This document shows positions 24,934 to 33,700 of a stretch of 63,216 nt of DNA, one piece after another (within the stretch, counting starts at the first letter, position 1; each line of letters opens with the position of its first letter). The notes under the pieces were generated by a model. That model saw nothing but the letters and a program-made list of their open reading frames with translations. It was not told the DNA's origin and did not search any database. The position numbers were made by a program, and so were the translations under genes. Origin of the DNA: F1-120-MAGs118 sp013360535 (lineage in GTDB: Bacteria; Planctomycetota; UBA1135; GCA-002686595). The stretch covers positions 1 through 63,216 of the forward strand of contig JAPKHC010000026.1 in assembly GCA_026647215.1 (NCBI GenBank). Direction: 5' to 3'.

Positions 24934-25286
24934 GCGGCTTCCTTGTCGGCTCCCTAGGACTCCGCAATTGTGCCTCAGGATCCCGCCCGAGGTCACCGCG
25001 CACTTTCTTCCGCCCGTCACTCCAGAGGCCCTCCGGCCAGGCATCTCGCGGTTTCGCGGTCCCCCGGCCTGGACCTCCGGCAGCGCTTTCTCCGGAGAGG
25101 TGGTGCCCTCGAGTGGATTCGAACCGGTAAGCCGGGGAGTCGGAGGCGCAGCCGCCGACCGCGACGACGCTTTGGCGTCGTTGCGCCGGATCCCCAAGCA
25201 GGCTCTGCCTGCGAGGTCCACGCGTGGTGGTTCGCGGCAACGCGGCCCACGCTAGCCCTGCCTAGGCCGCAGGCCGCGCGTAGAGG
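24934..25286. other. Gene-free region between secreted-protein gene and tRNA-Leu
   Basis: About 350 bases without a convincing gene. The region holds the tRNA-Leu 3' remnant (25096-25125) and small palindromes: ACGACGC/GCGTCGT with a 4-base loop near 25164-25182, and GCAGGC/GCCTGC with a 3-base loop near 25198-25212. Nothing else was recognised. Confidence 0.5.
25096..25125 (-). repeat. 30-bp direct repeat: tRNA-Leu 3'-end remnant
   Basis: 30 bases identical to 25282-25311, i.e. the T-loop, 3' acceptor strand and encoded CCA of tRNA-Leu plus 5 bases beyond. The bases further 5' in tRNA sense do not match and no 5' acceptor partner exists within 100 bases, so it is a fragment and not a second tRNA. 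Confidence 0.8.
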
Positions 25287-25371
25287 TGGTGCCCTCGAGT
25301 GGATTCGAACCACCACGGTGTTACCCGCCAGCACCTCAAGCTGGTGCGTCTGCCAATTCCGCCACGAGGGC
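25287..25371 (-). tRNA. tRNA-Leu (anticodon GAG)
   Basis: A full class II tRNA of 85 bases including an encoded CCA. The acceptor stem GCCCTCG pairs with CGAGGGC, discriminator A. The anticodon arm is CCAGC-TTGAGGT-GCTGG with anticodon GAG, reading CUC/CUU leucine codons. The long variable arm follows (GGGTAACACC), then T stem GGTGG, loop TTCGAAT and CCACT. Identity as Leu fits the variable-arm length, discriminator A and anticodon. Confidence 0.96.
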
Positions 25372-25465
25372 ACCTTGGATCGCGTCAGTCGGGGCAGCGC
25401 AGGCCTCGTAGGCAGTAGCGGGTTGGAGCCCTGCGCGCCGTCTCGGGCGAACCCGAGGGCGGGGG

Positions 25466-25493
25466 AGCATAGCAGCGGGCTTCGGCGGCGCAA
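25466..25493 (-). promoter_or_regulatory. Promoter of tRNA-Leu
   Basis: On the minus strand TTGCGC (-35) and TATGCT (-10) are 16 bases apart, about 95 bases upstream of the tRNA 5' end. A small hairpin CTCGGG/CCCGAG (25442-25457) sits at the predicted transcript start. Confidence 0.5.
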
Positions 25494-25521
25494 GAGGGCG
25501 CTCGCTACGTCCGCGGGCTGC

Positions 25522-25550
25522 TTGGAGTGGGCGGGTGGGGGAGCTAGGGT
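25522..25550 (+). promoter_or_regulatory. Promoter of phosphofructokinase gene
   Basis: TTGGAG (25522-25527), a 17-base spacer and TAGGGT (25545-25550). The predicted start near 25557 lies in the first arm of the structured leader. It is divergent from the tRNA promoter. Confidence 0.5.
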
Positions 25551-25552
25551 CA

Positions 25553-25629
25553 GGGCTTGCGGAACGGTCCGGGGAACTCCCCGGACCCGTTCCGGCCTCC
25601 GGCTCGACCCACCCTCTCCCCGCAAGCCC
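25553..25629 (+). promoter_or_regulatory. Nested stem-loop leader of phosphofructokinase mRNA
   Basis: An outer 10-bp stem GGGCTTGCGG (25553-25562) / CCGCAAGCCC (25620-25629) encloses a strong inner hairpin GGAACGGTCCGGGG (25561-25574) / CCCCGGACCCGTTCC (25579-25593) with one bulge. The two compete for two bases. The stem ends about 22 bases before the GTG start. It could stabilise the 5' end or regulate translation; it matches no riboswitch class I recognise. Confidence 0.5.
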
Positions 25630-25651
25630 CATCCCCCGAAGGGAACCCACC

Positions 25652-26857
25652 GTGAGCGCCCCCAAGGGCAACGCCCTGATCGGCCAGTCCGGCGGTCCGA
25701 CGCACGTCATCAACCAGTCCCTCGTCGGCGTCGTCGAGACGGCGCTGGCGAGCTCCATGATCGGCAAGGTCTACGGCTCGCTGCACGGCTTCAAGGGCGT
25801 GCTCGAGGAGAACCTGATCGACCTCGGCGCCGAGTCGCGCGAGACGCTCGAGGCCGTGGCGCAGGTGCCGGGAGCCGCGCTGCGTTCGGTGCGCAAGAAG
25901 CCGACGGTCGAAGAGTGCGAGCGCGCCTTCGCGGTGCTCAAGCGCCACGACGTGCGCTACTTCTTCTACATCGGCGGCAACGACTCGGCCGAGACCGCGC
26001 ACATCCTGTCGGAGATGGCGGCGCGCGAGCGGCACGAGCTCGTGCTCTACCACGTGCCGAAGACGATCGACAACGACCTGCGCGCGACCGACTTCTGCCC
26101 GGGGTATCCCTCGGCGGCGCGCTACGTCTCGCTGTGTTTCCTCGGCGACAACGTCGACGTGCGCAGCCTGCCGGGGATCAAGATCAACGTCGTCATGGGC
26201 CGCAACGCGGGCTGGCTGACGGCCGCGAGCGCGCTCGCGCGCCAGCATCCCGACGACGGTCCGCACCTCGTGTACCTGCCGGAAACGGCCTTCCAGCCAG
26301 AGGAATTCGTCGCTTCGGTCGACGCGGTCAACAAGCGTCTGGGGCGTTGCATCGTCGCGGTCAGCGAGGGCATCCACGACGCGGCGGGCAAGCTCTTCGC
26401 CGACTCGAAGGAGACCGACAGCCACGGCAACGTGCAGCTCTCGGGCTCGGGTGCGCTCGGCGACAAGCTCGCTGCGCTGCTCAAGGCGCGGCTGGGCGAC
26501 AAGCTGCGCGTGCGCGCCGACACGTTCGGCTACGCGCAGCGCTCGTACTTCGGCGCGGCGTCGGCCGTCGATTCGGCGGCGGCGCGCGAGGCCGGACGCG
26601 CGGCGGTGCGCGTCGCCACGAGCGGTGGGGCACCGACCGGCACGATCTCGATCCGGCGCGAGTCGAGCTCGCCGTGGCGCGCGAGCTTCGTGCGCAGCGA
26701 ACTCTCGGCCGTCGCCAAGGTGACGCGCCCGATGGAAGCGGAGCTGCTCTCCGGCGTGCACGACGTGTCGCCCGCGTTCCTCGACTACCTGCGTCCGCTG
26801 GTGGGGGAGCTGCCGCGCGCGGCAAGGCTCTCCGACATCGCGGTTCCCAAGCGCTGA
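25652..26857 (+). CDS. pfp: 6-phosphofructokinase, pyrophosphate-type signature
   Basis: A 401-residue phosphofructokinase that phosphorylates fructose 6-phosphate. The N-terminal GQSGGPTHVINQSL, phosphoryl-site FYIGGNDSAETAH and catalytic VPKTIDNDL are clear, as are PGIKINVVMGRNAGWL and the effector-site-like YLPETAF. The Asp after GGN and the Lys in PKTIDND are the residues that mark PPi-dependent enzymes (ATP enzymes have Gly in the first place), so PPi is the likely donor and the reaction reversible. This fits the membrane pyrophosphatase encoded at 48306-50420. GTG start supported by the conserved N-terminus and a GAAGGGA motif about 8 bases upstream. Confidence 0.88.
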   Translation: MSAPKGNALIGQSGGPTHVINQSLVGVVETALASSMIGKVYGSLHGFKGVLEENLIDLGAESRETLEAVAQVPGAALRSVRKKPTVEECERAFAVLKRHDVRYFFYIGGNDSAETAHILSEMAARERHELVLYHVPKTIDNDLRATDFCPGYPSAARYVSLCFLGDNVDVRSLPGIKINVVMGRNAGWLTAASALARQHPDDGPHLVYLPETAFQPEEFVASVDAVNKRLGRCIVAVSEGIHDAAGKLFADSKETDSHGNVQLSGSGALGDKLAALLKARLGDKLRVRADTFGYAQRSYFGAASAVDSAAAREAGRAAVRVATSGGAPTGTISIRRESSSPWRASFVRSELSAVAKVTRPMEAELLSGVHDVSPAFLDYLRPLVGELPRAARLSDIAVPKR

Positions 26858-26955
26858 GAGGTCGTGAAGAAATCGATCCTACGACCTCTCAGATACTTGT
26901 TGCGCCGCGCCGCAGGGCGGCGCGGACGGCGAGACCGTGATTTCTTCACGGTCTC
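26854..26955. repeat. Palindromic element with three hairpins and terminal inverted repeats
   Basis: About 100 bases abutting the phosphofructokinase stop. Stem 1: CTGAGAGGTCGT (26854-26865) / ACGACCTCTCAG (26881-26892). Stem 2: CCGCGCCGC (26905-26913) / GCGGCGCGG (26917-26925). Stem 3: GAGACCGTGA (26931-26940) / TCACGGTCTC (26946-26955). The two ends are also inverted repeats of each other: GTGAAGAAATC (26864-26874) is the exact complement of 26939-26949, with matching GAGA flanks. The layout resembles a REP/MITE-like mobile element, or an RNA able to switch between two folds. It could also terminate the pfp transcript. Confidence 0.6.
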
Positions 26956-26991
26956 TGACCCCTGCCTCTCCAACCTCTCCCCGAGCCTTCC

Positions 26992-27945
26992 ATGAGCGAC
27001 CGCACCATCGAAGTCCCCGACCCGGATCCCGCCGAGCCCGGGACGCCCGCCCCCGAGTCTCCCTACAAGAACCTGCTCGTGCCGCTGGTCGTCGTGCCGT
27101 TCATGGTGGTCGGCGTGCTGGTGCTCGTGTTCGTGTCCTTCGGGGCGATCACGGGCGAGGAGACGAGCATCGAGGAGAACCTCGCCCGCGTCGTCGAGGG
27201 CGGCCTCAACGAGCGCAAGCAGGCGGCGATGAGCCTCGTCTCGCAGGCGCTGGAGAACGGCAAGGCGCGCTCGGAAGGCAAGCCCGAGCCGTGGCCGGTG
27301 GGGCCCGACTTCAAGGAGCGGCTGGCGCGCGCCTGGGAGGAGGTCTCCAAGGACGAGGAGCCGACGCACCGCGGGCTCGCGATCGCGCAGCTCTCCGCGC
27401 TCTACGGCGATCCGGCGGCCTTCGAGCGCCTGTCGGTGTTCCTCGACGCGACCGCGGACCAGGACAAGGACGGCCAGCTGCGCATCTCGGCCCTGATGGC
27501 GATCTCGTGGCTGCAGGACGAGCGCGCGGCGGCCCGGGTGATCCCGTTCCTGCGGCACGAGGAGAGCTTCCTGCGCCAGGCGGCGGCGGCGGTGCTCCAG
27601 AACCAGCCCTCGGAGGCCTCGAAGGAGGCGCTCGCGGGCCTGATCGACGACCCCTCGCTCGAGCTGCGCGGCCAGGCGGCGATCTCGCTCTCGCATCTGG
27701 GCGACGCGCGCGGAGCGGCCGTCTTGCGCGAGCTGGTCGATCCGCAGAGCTACGCGGCGGTGCGGGCCCAGAATCCGGCCAAGTTCGCCTCGGACCGACT
27801 GGTCGAGACGACCCGCTTGCACGCCGTGGCCGGTCTGGGACGCCTGCGGCGCCCCGAGGACCGTCCCCTGCTCGAGGAAGTCGCCAAGTCCGACGCGAGC
27901 CCCCAGGTGCGCGAGGCGGCGATGCGGGCTCTTCAGTCGCCCTGA
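26992..27945 (+). CDS. Membrane-anchored HEAT-repeat protein
   Basis: A 317-residue protein with a Pro/Glu-rich cytoplasmic N-terminus, one membrane segment (about residues 28-51, LLVPLVVVPFMVVGVLVLVF) and a C-terminal array of HEAT-like helical pairs (residues 115-315), for example RISALMAISWLQDERAAARV, LRQAAAAVLQNQPSEASK and LELRGQAAISLSHLGDARGA. A protein-interaction scaffold is likely. It lies directly upstream of the cytochrome bc genes in the same direction, about 210 bases before the Rieske start. It could be an assembly or accessory factor for that complex, but a weak hairpin at 27980-27998 separates them (inference). Confidence 0.78.
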   Translation: MSDRTIEVPDPDPAEPGTPAPESPYKNLLVPLVVVPFMVVGVLVLVFVSFGAITGEETSIEENLARVVEGGLNERKQAAMSLVSQALENGKARSEGKPEPWPVGPDFKERLARAWEEVSKDEEPTHRGLAIAQLSALYGDPAAFERLSVFLDATADQDKDGQLRISALMAISWLQDERAAARVIPFLRHEESFLRQAAAAVLQNQPSEASKEALAGLIDDPSLELRGQAAISLSHLGDARGAAVLRELVDPQSYAAVRAQNPAKFASDRLVETTRLHAVAGLGRLRRPEDRPLLEEVAKSDASPQVREAAMRALQSP

Positions 27946-28155
27946 GCGCTTCGGATCCGTCGGGAGTGCGTAGGCGTTCCGCGGGTTTTCGGCCCGCGCG
28001 AGGGCTTGCCTTCCGGCCCACAACTCCCCATCCTCTCGGTCTCTCTATCCAGCGTGGTTCCGACTGCGCCGAGCCCCTCCACGGGAAGGGCAACGCGCCG
28101 GGCCGCCCCGGACCCCCGTCCGCGCCTCTTTAGAACCAGCCCCAGAGCCAACGAC

Positions 28156-28722
28156 GTGGCCGACGACAAGTCCTCGACCCCCAGTCAGCCTGACTTCCAG
28201 CCTCCCCCGCTGCGCACCGCTCCGTTGCGCGGCGACATCTCCCGGCGCGGGTTCTTCTCCACGCTCGGGCTCGGATGGGCGGCCTTCGCCGCCGCCGGCG
28301 CCGCCGGTGGTGGTGCGATGCTGCGTTTCCTGATGCCCAACGTGCTCTACGAGCCGCCGCAGGAGTTCAAGGCCGGTTTCCCCACGGAGTTCGCCGTCGG
28401 CGCCGTCGACGAGCGCTTCAAGGCCGCCTACGGCGTGTGGATCGTGCGCGAGCCGGCGGGCTTCTATGCGCTCTCCACGGTCTGCACGCACCTGGGTTGC
28501 ACGCCCAACTGGCTGCAGTCCGACGAGAAGTTCAAGTGCCCGTGCCACGGCTCGGGCTTCGTGCGTTCCGGCGTCAACGTCGAGGGTCCCGCCCCGCGTC
28601 CGCTCGAGCGCTACAAGATCGCGCTGGCCGAGGACGGCCAGATCCTGATCGACAAGAACACGAAGTTCCAGGAGGAGAAGGGCCAGTGGACGCTCGACGG
28701 CGCCTACCTGCCCTACGCGTGA
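28156..28722 (+). CDS. Rieske iron-sulfur subunit of cytochrome bc complex
   Basis: A 188-residue Rieske protein. The N-terminus carries a twin-arginine-type signal anchor (DISRRGFFSTLGLGWAAFAAAG) that would be kept as the membrane helix. The 2Fe-2S ligands are C110 and H112 in CTHLGC and C128 and H131 in CPCHGSGF; the C115-C130 disulfide is preserved. It carries electrons from quinol at the Qo site to cytochrome c. GTG start at 28156 (MADDKSST) is preferred because it places the twin arginine about 30 residues in. First of a run of bc-complex genes in one direction. Confidence 0.93.
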   Translation: MADDKSSTPSQPDFQPPPLRTAPLRGDISRRGFFSTLGLGWAAFAAAGAAGGGAMLRFLMPNVLYEPPQEFKAGFPTEFAVGAVDERFKAAYGVWIVREPAGFYALSTVCTHLGCTPNWLQSDEKFKCPCHGSGFVRSGVNVEGPAPRPLERYKIALAEDGQILIDKNTKFQEEKGQWTLDGAYLPYA

Positions 28723-28802
28723 TGCGCGCCTAGAGCCGCGCCCCACGTTTCCTGCCCCACGGCCCTCCCCGCCCCGCAACTGCCCGGTCCCCTCGTCCCA
28801 GC

Positions 28803-29579
28803 ATGACCAAGCTCTTCAAGTACGTCCGCGAGTCGCAGATCTGGAAGTCGGTGTTCCGGCACGGCTACCCGGACACGCCGCGCAACCGCACGCTGGCGGT
28901 GCTGTCGAACGTCTTCCTGCACCTGCACCCGGTCAAGGTGCGGCGCAGCGGCATCCGGCTCAGCTACACCTGGTGCATGGGGGGACTGACGTTCTTCCTG
29001 TTCCTGATCCTGACGCTGACCGGCCTGCTCCTGATGTTCTATTACCGCCCGACGGCGGACAAGGCGTACGAGGACATCTTCGCGCTGCGTGAGCACGTGC
29101 CGATCGGCGTGATGCGCGAGATGCACCGCTGGGGCGCGCACCTGATGGTGATCAGCGTGTGGCTGCACATGTACCGCGTGTTCCTGACCGGCTCGTACAA
29201 GCCGCCGCGCGAGTTCAACTGGAACGTCGGCGTGATCCTGCTGGTCCTGACGCTGCTGCTCTCCTTCACGGGCTACCTGCTGCCCTGGGACCAGCTGGCG
29301 GTGTGGGCCATCACGGTCGGCACGAACATGGCGCGCGCGACCCCGTTCCTCGGCCACGAAGGCCCGGGTGCGGCGCTCGTCAGCTTCGGCGGCATCGACT
29401 TCATCCACGCCGGTGACGACGTGCGCTTCGGCCTGCTCGCGGGACGTTTCGTCGGCGAGGGCGCGCTGCTGCGCTTCTACGTGCTGCACTGCGTCGGCTT
29501 CCCGCTGATCGCGGCGACGCTGATGGCCGTGCACTTCTGGCGCGTCCGCAAGGACGGCGGCATCTCGGGTCCCCTCTAA
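28803..29579 (+). CDS. Cytochrome b, N-terminal (b6-type) subunit
   Basis: 258 residues with four membrane helices and the two haem-b histidine pairs: HRWGAHLMVISVWLH (spacing 14) and HCVGFPLIAATLMAVH (spacing 15). The 15-residue second spacing and the end RKDGGISGPL are marks of b6-type cytochromes, unlike bc1. The protein is split after helix D, as in b6f complexes; the C-terminal part is the next gene, 12 bases on. There is a distinct N-terminal extension of about 55 residues before helix A. Confidence 0.94.
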   Translation: MTKLFKYVRESQIWKSVFRHGYPDTPRNRTLAVLSNVFLHLHPVKVRRSGIRLSYTWCMGGLTFFLFLILTLTGLLLMFYYRPTADKAYEDIFALREHVPIGVMREMHRWGAHLMVISVWLHMYRVFLTGSYKPPREFNWNVGVILLVLTLLLSFTGYLLPWDQLAVWAITVGTNMARATPFLGHEGPGAALVSFGGIDFIHAGDDVRFGLLAGRFVGEGALLRFYVLHCVGFPLIAATLMAVHFWRVRKDGGISGPL

Positions 29580-29591
29580 GGAAGCCAAGCG

Positions 29592-30734
29592 ATGCACCTC
29601 GCTCTTGCGACGATCCTCGGCGGTGGCGGCGGGCCGGTCAACGACGGCCCGGTCGCCGCCGCGATCAAGAACTTCTCGAACTGGCTCACCGAGCCGACGC
29701 GCTACAGCGTTGCCAGCATCCTCGCGGTCGCCGGCATCCTGTACTTCCGCAAGTTCTTCGCGAAGGTCTCGGTCATCACGATCTTCTTCGTGCTGTCGAC
29801 CGCGTACTTCGTGTTCGCGTTCCAGGACCCCAACTTCAACGCGATCATCACGAAGCCGGACAACGTGCCGATCGTGATCCTGTTCGCGACGGTGATCTTC
29901 TTCACGTGGCTGTCGCTGCGGCGCGCCGTCATCAACGACGAGCGCACCAAGCGCGGCGAGCCGACGCTGGAGGGCGAGCTCTCCAAGCAGAAGGTGTTCA
30001 CGTGGCCGGACCTCGTCTACTCCGAGCTGATCTGCCTCGTGCTGTTCACGGCGGCGATGCTCGTGTGGTCGATCCTGATCACGGCGCCGATCGAGGAACC
30101 GGCCGCGACGGCGCGCACGCCCAACCCGTCCAAGGCGCCGTGGTACTTCCTCGGCCTGCAGGAACTGCTCGTGTACTTCGACCCCTGGCTCGCGGGTGTC
30201 GTGCTGCCGAGCTTCATCGTGGTCGGCCTGTGCGCGATCCCGTACCTCGACACCAACCCCAAGGGCAACGGCTACTACACCTTCGAGGAGCGCCCGTTCG
30301 CGATCTCGTTCTTCTGGGTGGGCTTCCTGCTCTTCTGGGTCTCGTTCGTGATCCTCGGAACGTTCCTCCGCGGGCCGAACTGGTCGTTCTTCGGGCCGTT
30401 CGAGTACTGGGACCTGCACAAGCTCGAGCCGATGGTCAACGTCGACCTCTCGACTTACTTCTGGGTTGGCCTACTCGACAAGCCGCGGCCGGACAACGCA
30501 CTCCTCCGTGAGGCGCCGGGCATCGTGCTGCTCGTGGGCTACTTCCTTGTCCTGCCGCCGCTGCTCGGCAAGACCGTGATGAAGAAGATGGTGACGGACC
30601 TCGGCATGATCCGCTTCAACGTCTTCATGCACCTGTTCCTGTGGTTCGCGCTGATCCCCGTGAAGATGGGCCTGCGCTGGACCGTGAACCTGAAGTACTT
30701 CATCGGGATGCCCGAGTACTTCTTCAACGTCTGA
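29592..30734 (+). CDS. Cytochrome b, C-terminal (subunit IV-like) subunit
   Basis: 380 residues, much longer than subunit IV of b6f (about 160). Two N-terminal membrane segments (about residues 35-90) precede the canonical part. The Qo-site PEWY motif is replaced by KAPWYFLGLQELL, a variant seen in several non-classical bc complexes. Later helices include LPSFIVVGLCAIPYLD, SFFWVGFLLFWVSFVIL and the C-terminal LFLWFALIPVKMGL. An AAGGA motif sits 9 bases before the ATG, one of the few clear ribosome-binding sites here. It forms the quinol-oxidising core with the Rieske and b6 subunits. Confidence 0.88.
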   Translation: MHLALATILGGGGGPVNDGPVAAAIKNFSNWLTEPTRYSVASILAVAGILYFRKFFAKVSVITIFFVLSTAYFVFAFQDPNFNAIITKPDNVPIVILFATVIFFTWLSLRRAVINDERTKRGEPTLEGELSKQKVFTWPDLVYSELICLVLFTAAMLVWSILITAPIEEPAATARTPNPSKAPWYFLGLQELLVYFDPWLAGVVLPSFIVVGLCAIPYLDTNPKGNGYYTFEERPFAISFFWVGFLLFWVSFVILGTFLRGPNWSFFGPFEYWDLHKLEPMVNVDLSTYFWVGLLDKPRPDNALLREAPGIVLLVGYFLVLPPLLGKTVMKKMVTDLGMIRFNVFMHLFLWFALIPVKMGLRWTVNLKYFIGMPEYFFNV

Positions 30735-30743
30735 CGCCTCGCA

Positions 30744-30779
30744 CCTTCCGGACTACCCAACCCTTCCGGATCACCCAAC
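30744..30779 (+). repeat. Two tandem 18-base units before the octaheme cytochrome gene
   Basis: Units at 30744-30761 and 30762-30779, CCTTCCGGAYYACCCAAC, differing at two bases. They fill almost the whole gap between the cytochrome b and cytochrome c genes. Confidence 0.7.
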
Positions 30780-30780
30780 C

Positions 30781-33700
30781 ATGGCGGACCGTGGCGATAC
30801 CCACTACAGCGTTCCTGCGCTGAACAAGTGGTTCCTGTTCTCGAGCGTCGCGATCCTCGTCGCGACCGGCTGGATGCTGATCGACGACTGGCAGCGCCCG
30901 TGGAAGGCCTACCAGCTCGAGTTCCGCGAGATCGAGACCGCGAAGGTCCGCGCGAAGGAGGCGGAACTGACGGCCTCCGGCGCGCTGGCCCGCGAGAGCG
31001 AGCTCAGCGCGCAGGTGCAGGCGGCCAGCGAGCGCGTCACGGCGAACCAGGCGAAGATCGCCGAGGTCAGCGAGCGGCTGCGCCTCGCCAAGGGCGAGCT
31101 GTGGAACGCGATCGAGGCCGCGAAGAAGGCGAAGAGCGCCTACAACTGGGACCGTTACGTGATCGAGGAGGAGCGCCTGCACAAGGGTGACCTCACGCTC
31201 GGTCAGGACAAGCTCGACGTCTCCGAGGCGGCGATGAACGTCACCGCCGGCATCCAGCAGGAACTGGAAGGCAAAAAGGCGGAGATCGAGCTCGAGCTGT
31301 CGGCGCTGACGCGCGACCTCGACGTCGCGCGCAAGTCGCTCTCGGCGGGCACGCGCGATCTCGATCAGGTGCGCAAGCGCCTGTCGCAGCTCGACCCGAG
31401 CGCGATGACCGGCCCCGAGAAGCTCGCCGATGTCGTGCGCGACGCGCCGGGCCTCGACTTCGTGAAGCCCAACCTCAAGGTCAACAAGGTCGTCCTCGAC
31501 AAGCTGACCTTCGAGCTCAACTTCACGAAGAAGAAGCGCATCGACATGTGCCAGACATGTCACCTCGGCATCGAGCGCTCGGGCTTCGAGGCCGAGGCAC
31601 AGCCGTTCGCGTCGCACCCGCGGCTCGACCTGTTCCTCAGCTCGAAGTCCCCGCACCCGACGACCGATTTCGGCTGCACGATCTGCCACCGCGGGTCGGG
31701 CGAGGCGCTCGACTTCGTGCGCGCCGACCACCGTCCGACCGACAAGGGCGAGCAGGCGCAGTGGGAGCAGGACTACCACTGGCACAAGCAGCACCACTGG
31801 GACTACCCGATGCTCGCCAGCGAGTTCACGGAAGCCTCGTGCGTGCAGTGCCACAAGACCTCGATGGACCTGATCGCCGACGACGCTCCGGTCGTCGCCA
31901 AGGGTTACCAGCTCGTCGAGCAATACGGCTGCTACTCCTGCCACAAGATCGACTGGTTCCCGACCAAGCGCCGCACCGGCCCGACGCTCGCGAACCTGCA
32001 GTCCAAGCTCAGCCCGGAATTCATCACGTCCTGGATCACCAACCCCAAGGACTTCCGGCCGACGACCTGGATGCCCCAGTTCTTCCACCTGGAGAACTAT
32101 GCGCCGGGCGAGACGATCGTGAAGAGCAAGTACGGCGAGGGCCGCAACATCGAGGGGCGCGAGTGGGACGACGCCGCGATCTCGGCCGTCACCGCGTTCC
32201 TGATCGACCGCGCGCCCAAGCAGGCGATCCCGGCGATGCCCGTGGAGGGTGACGCGCACCGCGGCCGCGAGACGATGCGGCTCGTCGGCTGCTTCGCGTG
32301 CCACAACATGGCGCCCTTCGGCGAGGAGCCGGTGGCGATGGATCCGGCGCTCGAGCGCCGCGGCACGAACGAGCACGGCCCGAACCTGCGCGGCGTCGCG
32401 ACCAAGCTCACGCCCGAGTGGCTCTTCCAGTGGATCAAGGATCCGACCCAGTACTGGCCCGACACGCGCATGCCCAACCTGCGCCTCTCGGATCAGGAAG
32501 CGGCCGACATCACCGCGTACATCATGGAGGACCCCGACGGGTACTTCCGCGACGTGCCCGAGGGCTGGTCGCCCAAGCGCATCGACATGCCGGAGCAGCA
32601 GCTGCGCGAGGTGCTCGGCGAGCAGGCGCGCTGGTTCTTCTCGCGCGACGGTCGTGCGGCGATCGAGGAGCGGCTGGAGAAGGGGCCCTGGAGCGACACG
32701 CAGAAGCTGCTCGTCGACGTCGGCGAGAAGCTCGTCGGCAGCTACGGCTGCTTCAGCTGCCACGAGATCCCCGGGATGCTCGACATGATGCCGATCGGCA
32801 CCGAGCTCTCGAACTGGGGCTCGAAGACGGTCGACAAGCTGGCCTTCAACTTCGCGGTGCAGGAATTCGGGCTCGACCCGAACTACCGCGAGGGCTGGCT
32901 GATGCAGAAGCTCCACGCGCCGCGCTCCTTCGACACCAAGAAGGTGCTCAACCCGACCGAGCGCCTGCGCATGCCGTACTTCGCCTTCTCCGACGAGCAG
33001 GTGAAGTCGATCACGACCTTCGTGATCGGCCTCGTCGACGACGAAGTGCAGCTCGCGAAGATGAAGCCGACGCCGGACCTCGCGGCGATGGACGCCGGCA
33101 TGCGCTCGGTGCGCCAGCAGAACTGCGCGGCCTGCCACATGATCGATCCCGGCACGGTGACCTTCACCGACGAGAACGGCGTGTCGCGCACGGTGGCGGC
33201 GGAGCTGATGCCGCTCTCCGAGGACCAGAAGGTGCCCTCGCCGCACGATCTCGCGGCGCTCAAGCGCGACGCCGAGAAGTACGAGGCGACCGAGGTCGGC
33301 CTGCGTGTCCTGCGGCCCGAGCCCGACGTGGCGAAGGGCGTGGGCGACAAGCTCTTCGTGCCCCTCGCCAAGATCACCGCGATGGGTGCGCCGCACGGCG
33401 GCGACATGATCCGCACCGTGACCGACTACTACTTCAACGGCCTCGAGCTGCTCGACCCGACGAAGGAAGGCGACGAGGCCTACAGCTACGTCAGCGGCGG
33501 CAGCGGTGACGAGTGGGGCGTGTACGACGCCGACGGCAAGCTGCGCGACCACTCCGGCGAGCCCTACGACAAGGTCCGCTGGACGTTCGCTCCGCCGGTG
33601 CTGTGGAACGAAGGGGGCAAGGTTCAGCGCAACTGGTTCTTCGGGTTCCTGCACGACGTGCAGCCGATCCGCCACCAAGTGCGCGTGCGCATGCCGTCCT

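Noticed and set aside
25096..25190. Second complete tRNA on the minus strand
   Set aside because: Only the 3' 30 bases match tRNA-Leu; no GCCCTCG partner strand, anticodon arm or D-arm could be folded.
24934..25286. Plus-strand frame of several hundred residues reading through the tRNA region
   Set aside because: It crosses the tRNA-Leu gene in antisense and runs into pfp in the wrong frame; no domain seen.
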